A DNA stretch of 51,790 bases, from positions 1-51,790 of the forward strand of contig RSEH01000303.1 in assembly GCA_006503475.1 (NCBI GenBank), given 5' to 3'. How positions within the stretch are numbered: position 1 is the stretch's first letter; every line of letters starts with the position of its first letter. The DNA is from Stentor roeselii (lineage: Eukaryota > Ciliophora > Heterotrichea > Heterotrichida > Stentoridae). Under the pieces are notes generated by a model, which did not search any database, was not told the origin of the DNA, and was given only the letters and a program-made list of their open reading frames with translations. The translations under genes and the position numbers were made by a program. Below are positions 9,356-15,962 of this stretch, one piece after another.

Positions 9356-11446
9356 ATGCAATCAAAAGACCCAGTGAAAGTTTTCATAAAGTTAAAGCCA
9401 GAGTTTTCGCATGCACCCCTTCAACGTTCTCTTCAATTGCTAGACAATTCAAGTCTCTCATTAGACGGGAAGACATACAAGTTCGACTACATCTCTTCAG
9501 AGTCCAGTTCTCTCGACGACTTTTATTCTCTCACAATGCCCGGGCTAGCCTGCGACTTTTTATCAGGAGAGTCAATCCTTCTTTTCACTTACGGTCAAAG
9601 CGACTCAGGAAAAACTTACACACTTTTCGGATCTTCTCGTGAAAAGGGTTTAATCCAAAAAACCTGTGAAAATCTGATAAAAGACTTCAACGTCAAATCA
9701 TTAACCTGCTCTTTTGTTGAAATCTTTCAAGAAAATATCTACGACTTGTTATGTGCAACAGTTAAGGATGAGAAAAATAAAGTACTCGAGTTAATGAAAG
9801 AAGAAGTGCTCAGTGTCCCTGCTCAAGTAGAAGAAGTGCTGAAGTCTTTGCAGAGACGTGTAGGAGGAGGTAAAGGACATTCGATCTTTACTCTTGGGAT
9901 TTCAGGAAAAGCACAGAAATTCGTTTTCGTTGACTTGGCAGGGTCTGAAAGGCAGAGATCAGCTTTTGCTTCAAGTGAAAAAGCTAAGGAAAATTCGATG
10001 ATTAATAAAGGCCTTTCTTCTCTTGATAATGTTATCAAGGGACTGGCTTCTGGAAGTGGATATATTAACTACCGGGACTCAAAACTCACTTTTTTACTTA
10101 AAGATTTCTTTTTGAATTCAAAGATTGTCTTGATCGCAGCTGTTGTCACTAATAAAAAAGCCTTTCTTGATACCATCGGGACTATTAAATTTGCTCAAAG
10201 GGTCAAAAGACTGAAAAAATTTGAACCTGATCAAGAACAGATGGAAACTATTTCTGAACTTCAGGGGAAAATAGAGGAAATGAGGAAAATACTTGAAATA
10301 TATAAAAATATTGAAGAGGATTATATCAACTTGCAAAGAGAACATTGTCAATGTGAAAAAATTATGAAAAATGATAAGGAAAAAATTTTGGACCTTGAAG
10401 ATGAGGTTCAGATGCTTAGGAAGGAAATTTTAGAGAATAATAAAATTGAAAATTCTGACTGGCTGCTTAGTTCTGATAGTGAAGATAATGAGACTCTTTT
10501 TCAGTTGAATAAAGAGAAGAATGGACTTGAGGTGTCGTTGGCTGCTGTTCAGGAGAAATTGGAGGAAAAGAATAAGGAAATTATCAATGTTCTTGATAGA
10601 CTTGAAGGTTGTGAAAGGGATAAAGAGAGCCAGGCAAAATTAATCCAACAACTAAATTCAGAAGCCGAAGAACTAAATTCCAAGTGCAACAAACTTCAAG
10701 AGCTCTGCCTTCTCCTGGGCACATTAAACTCCAACCTAGCTTCAGAAATGAAAGTAGGATCAGACATCTCAGACCCTCCTGACCTATCCTACATGTCAAG
10801 TACCGACTCAAGCAAGATGGAAATATTCAAGATCATAGAAGAAAAAGATGCAAAAGCCAGTAATTTAGCTGAAAACTTCAAAGAAACCGAGGAAAGTTTC
10901 CATAAACTACGTGAAAAGTACTTCACAGACACGATGAACTTAAAGAAACAAATCGCAAGATTAAAAAAAGAACTGGAAATCACAAAAGCAGAAAATATTA
11001 AAGACAACGACTATGCAATGACAGTTCTCGAAGGACTCAAAGCAGAGAAAAAACGACTTTTGACCTTTATTGAAGCAGTTTCTGAAGGTTCTGATAGAAG
11101 AAAAATTCAAGAATTAAAAGAAGTCAATAACTTACTCATTGAAAACTTGAAGGTAAAAGGACAACAAATTTCTGACCTCCAAAGAAAATTCCAAGAATTT
11201 CTAATGGACAGTCAAAATACTGAAACCTTAAAATGCAAATTGATGAAAAAAAAGGAAAAAATCAAAGAACTCAAAACAGAATTCTTTAAAATCCGGGCAC
11301 ATATCATAAAATTTCCACAATTCAGGAAAAAACTTGAAAACTTAGGCCTTGCTGAATGTTTGATCGATATTTTTTCTAGTTTTAACCCAAGAAAAAACAA
11401 ATCTGGTTCGATTTATGATTTGGAGAAGCTAGGTTTGTATTTCTGA
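9356..11446 (+). CDS. Kinesin-like motor with long coiled coil
   Basis: This 696-residue protein has an N-terminal kinesin motor (about 1-285) followed by coiled coil (about 295-660). The P-loop is GQSDSGKT (80-87), where most kinesins have GQTGSGKT. Switch II DLAGSE (193-198) and the helix-4 stretch INKGLSSLDNVIKGL are intact, as is YRDSKLTFLL. Switch I is not: the usual NxxSSRSH is replaced by GGGKGHSIF (170-178), and the segment before it is shortened, so the motor is compact and may hydrolyse ATP poorly. The tail suggests dimerisation; cargo is unknown and I cannot place it in a kinesin family. The leader is A/C-rich and the ATG context is aataaATG. It ends in TGA; the next gene starts after 17 nt. 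Confidence 0.92.
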   Translation: MQSKDPVKVFIKLKPEFSHAPLQRSLQLLDNSSLSLDGKTYKFDYISSESSSLDDFYSLTMPGLACDFLSGESILLFTYGQSDSGKTYTLFGSSREKGLIQKTCENLIKDFNVKSLTCSFVEIFQENIYDLLCATVKDEKNKVLELMKEEVLSVPAQVEEVLKSLQRRVGGGKGHSIFTLGISGKAQKFVFVDLAGSERQRSAFASSEKAKENSMINKGLSSLDNVIKGLASGSGYINYRDSKLTFLLKDFFLNSKIVLIAAVVTNKKAFLDTIGTIKFAQRVKRLKKFEPDQEQMETISELQGKIEEMRKILEIYKNIEEDYINLQREHCQCEKIMKNDKEKILDLEDEVQMLRKEILENNKIENSDWLLSSDSEDNETLFQLNKEKNGLEVSLAAVQEKLEEKNKEIINVLDRLEGCERDKESQAKLIQQLNSEAEELNSKCNKLQELCLLLGTLNSNLASEMKVGSDISDPPDLSYMSSTDSSKMEIFKIIEEKDAKASNLAENFKETEESFHKLREKYFTDTMNLKKQIARLKKELEITKAENIKDNDYAMTVLEGLKAEKKRLLTFIEAVSEGSDRRKIQELKEVNNLLIENLKVKGQQISDLQRKFQEFLMDSQNTETLKCKLMKKKEKIKELKTEFFKIRAHIIKFPQFRKKLENLGLAECLIDIFSSFNPRKNKSGSIYDLEKLGLYF

Positions 11447-11463
11447 GATTAATTAACTTATAA

Positions 11464-13017
11464 ATGGAGAGTTTAAACTTGAAGTGTGAGGTAAATCATT
11501 GTCTTTCTTTATCAAGGTTTCAAGTGAACCATGAGAATCAAAGTAAATTGTTTTGTGAAGTTCATACAACTGATGCTTTTCAGTTTGAATCCCCGAAGAT
11601 GCTTGATAATGAATCAATCGCTGACTTACAATATAAACTTTGCTTTATTAGAAATAATATCAAGAAAATTAAAGAAAATTATATTGATATGAGTGAAAAA
11701 ATTATTGAAAGAGTTGCTTGTTTGACTAGAGAAAGACTTGATTTTTTGGTAAAGGTTGAAAAAAATATAGATATTATTAAAAAGTTCATGCAAAGATCAA
11801 AGACTTTATTTAGAAAAATTATTCAAAGTATTGAAGAAAATGCTTTAAATCAGAGCTTTTTGAATTTAAATTTACAGAAAATTTTAATGTCTTTGAATAG
11901 TCTCTTTTGTACTGAATATCTTGAAGAAAAACTGAATGTTGAAAGTTTTCAGTCAATTTTTATCAAAAAGCCACAAAGTCCCTTGACTTTAAAAATGATA
12001 GAGAATATTGGTATAGAAACCAGTACAAAAAAAGACATAAAGGCTTATGACCTTCTAGACTACCGATTTTTTTCTACTTTAACTTCAGTAGAGCAGAAAG
12101 TGAAACTTCTAATGAATCTTCCTCTTCCAAACAAAAAACCACTTCAAAAGCCAAATATTTTCACAGTCCTTCCTACAATCGAAGCCCTGCAAATAATCCA
12201 GTCAAAAAACCAGATAATAACTCTTCATAAAGACCACTATCTCTGCTCCTGGTCACTAAAAACCTTAACCTTCAAAAGCGGTGACCTAAAACTCTTCAAC
12301 AATACCGAAAACTACAAAATCATTTCAATTTTCTCATTAAACGACGAGAACCTTCTCCTAATATTCAACCAAGCAATAATCAGAGTAAATTTAAAATCCT
12401 TTAAAATAAGAGGAACAAATTTCAACATTTCTTCTCCTATTCAACACAGCCTTCTACAATCAAACCGATTTTTAATCATAACAAATTTTCTTGGAAAACT
12501 TCAAGTTTTTGACTTAGAAACTTTTGACTTCAAGCCATTTAATCGAGAAAATAAATGGATTGATATTCATGCTTCTCATTTACAAGGACCTATCACTTGC
12601 ATTGTTGGAGTTGAGGACTGGGTTGTTGCTGGAGGAAGAGACGGAAATATCAAGATTTGGAGAGTTGGAGAGGAAAAGGTTAAGAATTTTTCTGCTCATC
12701 CTGTTGAAGTAAGAGCGGTTTCTTTGTCGATGAATAAATATTTTATTGCTTCGGCTGGGGAAGATAAAAAAATCACGCTTTGGACTCAGACTAGTGATAG
12801 CTTCAAATGTGTTTGGTCTAAAAAATTTACGGATAGGACTGTATTGAATTTGACTTTTAATTTTGATTCTAGTAAACTCTTGATGAAGACTCAAAGTCAA
12901 ATTGTTTATTTTGATTTGGTTAATGGGGAAAAAAGTGAGGTTAGGTATTATGAATATGCGAAGATTGTTGGAGATTTTCCAGGGGTTGTTGAAATTATTG
13001 ATGGGTTTAATAAATAG
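11464..13017 (+). CDS. Coiled-coil protein with C-terminal WD40 repeats
   Basis: This 517-residue protein has Cys/His residues near its N-terminus (CEVNHC, LFCEVH) that could be a reduced B-box-like zinc site. A helical region (about 50-160: DLQYKLCFIRNNIKKIKENY and following) comes next, then a linker. A WD40-like propeller fills the C-terminal half (about 240-510). Its clearest blades are EDWVVAGGRDGNIKIWRV and KYFIASAGEDKKITLWTQ; earlier blades are divergent. The order Cys-rich tip, coiled coil, propeller resembles TRIM-like or scaffold proteins, but no RING is present. It lies 17 nt behind the kinesin on the same strand, so its promoter must overlap the kinesin gene, or the two share a transcript. 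It ends in TAG. Confidence 0.85.
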   Translation: MESLNLKCEVNHCLSLSRFQVNHENQSKLFCEVHTTDAFQFESPKMLDNESIADLQYKLCFIRNNIKKIKENYIDMSEKIIERVACLTRERLDFLVKVEKNIDIIKKFMQRSKTLFRKIIQSIEENALNQSFLNLNLQKILMSLNSLFCTEYLEEKLNVESFQSIFIKKPQSPLTLKMIENIGIETSTKKDIKAYDLLDYRFFSTLTSVEQKVKLLMNLPLPNKKPLQKPNIFTVLPTIEALQIIQSKNQIITLHKDHYLCSWSLKTLTFKSGDLKLFNNTENYKIISIFSLNDENLLLIFNQAIIRVNLKSFKIRGTNFNISSPIQHSLLQSNRFLIITNFLGKLQVFDLETFDFKPFNRENKWIDIHASHLQGPITCIVGVEDWVVAGGRDGNIKIWRVGEEKVKNFSAHPVEVRAVSLSMNKYFIASAGEDKKITLWTQTSDSFKCVWSKKFTDRTVLNLTFNFDSSKLLMKTQSQIVYFDLVNGEKSEVRYYEYAKIVGDFPGVVEIIDGFNK

Positions 13018-13454
13018 AATTGTTGGAATTTTTTATCTTTTGGATAATTATCTTTTGAGTTAATTGGTTATTGGTAGTTGATGGATTTGTGATAATTACA
13101 GTATTTTTTTTAATAGAGATTTATATTTGATGATTAATTATTGGGCTAATTAGATATTTTACAGTACTTTCACTGTGAATTTCAATTAATTCTGAAATAT
13201 CAACCAAAGTGTCTAAAAAATTCATATTTTTCTCCATAATCTCGATATCATGAAGATGTTTTCTTAATTTTCAGAAAAATTCCTGGATCAAGAAACCCCA
13301 AAGTTAACATCAAATAACTCCCAAAATTTAAATCTTTTCTAATCAAAGTCAACAATTAAACATCCAAACCCGAATACTCAAAAATCCTAAAATCCTAAAA
13401 TCCCTAAAAAATCAATTTCAACCTAAGCTGACCCCTTAGACTTATACAAATAAC
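13018..13454. other. Intergenic region with a possible small open frame
   Basis: The first ~130 bases downstream of the WD40 gene are G/T-rich on the plus strand; from about 13260 onward the plus strand turns A/C-rich and contains short near-repeats of aaatcct (about 13380-13410). A short coding-like minus-strand frame at 13121-13237 is listed separately. No other gene is seen. Confidence 0.5.
13121..13237 (-). other. Possible 38-codon small ORF or gene remnant
   Basis: A minus-strand frame from ATG at 13237 to TAA at 13121 encodes a small acidic, helical-looking peptide (MEKNMNFLDTLVDISELIEI and 18 more residues). The coding-like composition continues upstream in the same frame (KLRKHLHDIEI) to a TGA, which suggests the 3' remnant of a longer gene. 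No family is recognised. It lies downstream of the RNase-kappa-like gene on the same strand. Confidence 0.25.
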
Positions 13455-13721
13455 TTAATGATCATCTAAAACCTGGTATCCCAAAGGCACCACAACTCGT
13501 TTTTTCCTAAACTTAATCCCAACAGTAACAACGAAAGTAAACAAGTAAATAGCCGCAGCGACAAACAAGGTATAAGCATGACTCTCCTTATCTTCCACCC
13601 TGAGTTCCTGAGATTCAAACAAGCACAACAATCCAATATAACTCTACCTAAACCCTACCAACAAGACAACTCCAGCAAGTGATACAAGAAAGCAGTAGTT
13701 AACACAAAATCCATTTGACAT
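13455..13721 (-). CDS. Ribonuclease kappa-like small membrane protein, one 15-nt intron
   Basis: Removing a 15-nt GT..AG intron (13644-13658) gives an 83-residue protein from ATG at 13721 to TAA at 13455. It has two hydrophobic segments: about residues 10-30 (CFLVSLAGVVLLSYIGLLC) and about 48-65 (TLFVAAAIYLFTFVVTVG), joined by an acidic loop (FESQELRVEDKES) and followed by a basic tail (FRKKR). This matches the size and layout of RNASEK, a small two-span protein found with the V-ATPase in endo-lysosomal membranes. The similarity is by eye: first helix, acidic loop, then an FxAAxxYLF second helix. The gene starts 14 nt after the stop of the upstream minus-strand coiled-coil gene. Without splicing the frame stops at a TAG that forms the intron's last three bases. 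Confidence 0.75.
13644..13658 (-). other. 15-nt spliceosomal intron
   Basis: On the minus strand the sequence is GTAGGGTTTAGGTAG: GT at the 5' end, AG at the 3' end, exactly 15 nt, with an in-frame TAG. Its removal rejoins two halves of a coherent two-helix membrane protein in the same frame between Leu21 and Ser22. This length is the hallmark of heterotrich ciliates such as Stentor. Confidence 0.75.
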
Positions 13722-13735
13722 TATTAAGTGTTTAA

Positions 13736-14767
13736 TCAAACAACTCTCTTCAACTCGTCAATCAACAAAAAACCACTGATTCCTTGTTTAACATTCAACT
13801 TTTTCCTCAGTTTTTCCATCAACCCTTTAGATTCTCGATGATACAAAAAGAGTTTTTCCATCACATCAAAGATGTCTTCTTTTCTATCAACTTCAAACAA
13901 CTTCTCGAAATAAGCAACACTTTTAACCTTCTCAAGGGCGTCTTCATCTGAAGAAGAAATTTGAAGATTAAGAGCTTGGAATACTTGGACCTTGAATTCA
14001 GTAAGTTCTTCTATTGCAGCTTTTAAAGCTCGTACCCTGGGAAAGACTTCTTTTAAGGCAAAAGCGAAACTTTGGTAGTCTTCATTGTCTGTGATTCCAG
14101 GAACGATTTCTTTGCAGATCTCTTGAACGAAGATGTCAAGACTAGGAACGACTTTCATAATATTTTTCAAACTTTCTATTTTTGAGAAAATTTCTTCTTC
14201 TTCTTCGACTTGAAGGGTTTTTTTTATTTTTTCTAGAAAAGGTTCTTCAACTTGAAAAGAGATTTCGTTTAAGTCTTGGTTTTTTAAGGATTTTACCTTT
14301 TTTTTTAAAGAATCGATTTCGAGGTCTGATGGGTTTGAAAGTCGTTCAGCGAGACTTTCTCTTAGAACTTTGACTTCTGCGATTAAATTAATCACCAACT
14401 TCAAAGTTTTCTTTAAAGTTGGTGAAGGGCCGAGTGGTTTTAAATTGTTTTCTATTAACAGCTTGTTTGCAAGGTCTAAACAACGAAGCTCGTTACTTGA
14501 CTCTTGGGTTTCCCAATATTTGAACAGCTTGTTGATGTCGTCTTGAACTTCTGAAGTCTTTTTTAAAGCTTGTTGGGCGAATTCGAACATTTCTGTCAGT
14601 TCTAAACTGTTTTGGTCTTCTTTTTCTTCGATTTCTTCTGGAAAGTTGGTTTTTTCTTGATGAATTCTTGGATTTGAAATAGGGTCTTGGGCCTTTGGTG
14701 CATTTAAGAGCCTGCAGGATGAAAAGGATCCTTTTGGAGGAAGTTTTATTTGATGAACTGTCGTCAT
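13736..14767 (-). CDS. Acidic coiled-coil protein, unknown function
   Basis: The ATG at 14767 gives a 343-residue protein (MTTVHQIKLPPKGSFSS...); an in-frame TTG further upstream (14785) would overlap the divergent neighbour and is rejected. The N-terminal ~60 residues are Pro/Ser-containing and probably disordered. The rest is Glu/Lys/Leu-rich helix and predicted coiled coil (EEKEDQNSLELTEMFEFAQQ, ESLAERLSNPSDLEIDSLKK). No catalytic motif, signal peptide or membrane segment is seen. Its start codon is only 11 nt from that of the plus-strand gene at 14779, implying a shared promoter region. Its stop is 14 nt from the start of the RNase-kappa-like gene. I do not recognise a family; a ciliary or cytoskeletal role is only a guess. 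Confidence 0.82.
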   Translation of the reverse strand: MTTVHQIKLPPKGSFSSCRLLNAPKAQDPISNPRIHQEKTNFPEEIEEKEDQNSLELTEMFEFAQQALKKTSEVQDDINKLFKYWETQESSNELRCLDLANKLLIENNLKPLGPSPTLKKTLKLVINLIAEVKVLRESLAERLSNPSDLEIDSLKKKVKSLKNQDLNEISFQVEEPFLEKIKKTLQVEEEEEIFSKIESLKNIMKVVPSLDIFVQEICKEIVPGITDNEDYQSFAFALKEVFPRVRALKAAIEELTEFKVQVFQALNLQISSSDEDALEKVKSVAYFEKLFEVDRKEDIFDVMEKLFLYHRESKGLMEKLRKKLNVKQGISGFLLIDELKRVV

Positions 14768-14778
14768 TTTAAATAAAA

Positions 14779-15621
14779 ATGTCAACGCGAGAGACTCTTC
14801 AGCTTATTCTTCGGCCTGAGTTCCTTTCGAGAACTGAAACCTGGGAGGCTTCAGCGAATCAGAATGAAAAAAAGGGGATAAAAATAATCAGCTCGATTTT
14901 CAAATACAAAGGAAAAAAAGTTTTCAAAACTGCGCCTGGAGCCAATATGAAACTGGGTTCCGTAGAGTCAGAACTAAAAAAAAGACAATTCGTATCCACC
15001 TACGGTCAAGAGTACTCAACCATAACCCAAGGCACCCGTAATCCAAACATTTTCGACTACAAGAAACTAGAAGACATGCCATGTTCAACCATCTTAAACC
15101 AAGTAGCGATAATGTTTATCCAGAACTGGTTAGACTTAAAAGACGACCAAGTCTACCAAGACCTAGTCCTTCAATGCCTTCGTTCAATCCACGCCGTGAT
15201 CAACTCTTCATCGGGTCTAGTTTCAGAGTCCCACAAGAATTATCTCTGGAATGACCCTTCCAAGAACTACAGTGTCCATCGCATAGACCAGCAAGCTTCT
15301 TACTTCTTAGGCGTCAGGTCTCAAAGTGCGAATAAACCTTGGGTAAGGCCGAGCACGAATGAACAAAATGATAAAAATAACATCAAAGCTGTCATGTTTA
15401 CAAAAGAAGACCTTATGAAACAGAAACAGAATCTTATTAAGGGAAGTGGAGTCATTGGAAAGTGGGTTGTTGCTCCTGCTAATCCTCATGTTTCGAGTTA
15501 TCAGGATACTTTTGTTACGCATTTTAATAAATATCAGAAAACTCAAGCTCCTGACTTCCAGACTTCTATCAGTGTTGGAAGACTTTGTCCGAACCTTCCG
15601 AGACCGGATTCGATAAGATAA
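14779..15621 (+). CDS. Hypothetical 280-residue protein
   Basis: The ATG at 14779 opens a 280-residue protein with a basic N-terminal half, a short helical block in the middle (about 105-145: CSTILNQVAIMFIQNWLDLK) and a Pro/Gln/Ser-rich C-terminal tail containing GKWVVAPANPHVSSYQDTF and ending NLPRPDSIR. There is no signal peptide, membrane segment or known domain. Short aromatic and Pro motifs scattered in a poorly folded chain (STYGQEYS, SYQDTFVTHF) recall axonemal microtubule-associated proteins of ciliates, which is inference only. It diverges from the coiled-coil gene across an 11-nt gap that includes taaataaaa. It ends in TAA. Confidence 0.78.
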   Translation: MSTRETLQLILRPEFLSRTETWEASANQNEKKGIKIISSIFKYKGKKVFKTAPGANMKLGSVESELKKRQFVSTYGQEYSTITQGTRNPNIFDYKKLEDMPCSTILNQVAIMFIQNWLDLKDDQVYQDLVLQCLRSIHAVINSSSGLVSESHKNYLWNDPSKNYSVHRIDQQASYFLGVRSQSANKPWVRPSTNEQNDKNNIKAVMFTKEDLMKQKQNLIKGSGVIGKWVVAPANPHVSSYQDTFVTHFNKYQKTQAPDFQTSISVGRLCPNLPRPDSIR

Positions 15622-15962
15622 TAGAATTAGAATAATTTTAAGGTTTAGAGATGTTGGAATTTTTGGGATTTTTTTAGCATGAAATGAAGTTTTTTGGAAG
15701 GGAAATTTAGATTTTTTAGATATTTTGCGGTTTTGAGTAAAGACTTAAAAATTTAATTGAATTGATGTAATAATGGAGGTTTCTCACTTATTTTCTGTTG
15801 TCACTTTTCTAAATTCGAGCTTAAAGTTGATAGTTCATAATATCCACTATTGACCTCCTATTCAATCCAAATTGATCAATACTTCTGTTAATATTTAAAA
15901 CCTATCAAATAAATTTCCTTTTAAATCAAACTGAAACAATGTCTTAGCCATTCAAGCAATAA
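15622..15962. other. Intergenic region before the PKG gene
   Basis: The first ~150 bases are G/T-rich on the plus strand and the last ~120 are A/C-rich. That is the same 3'-flank and 5'-flank pattern seen at other plus-strand genes here. No coding frame, RNA gene or clear promoter element is seen. Confidence 0.5.

Noticed and set aside
14768-14785. N-terminal extension (TTG start) of the minus-strand coiled-coil gene
   Set aside because: It lacks an ATG and would overlap the start codon of the divergent gene; ATG at 14767 is sufficient.
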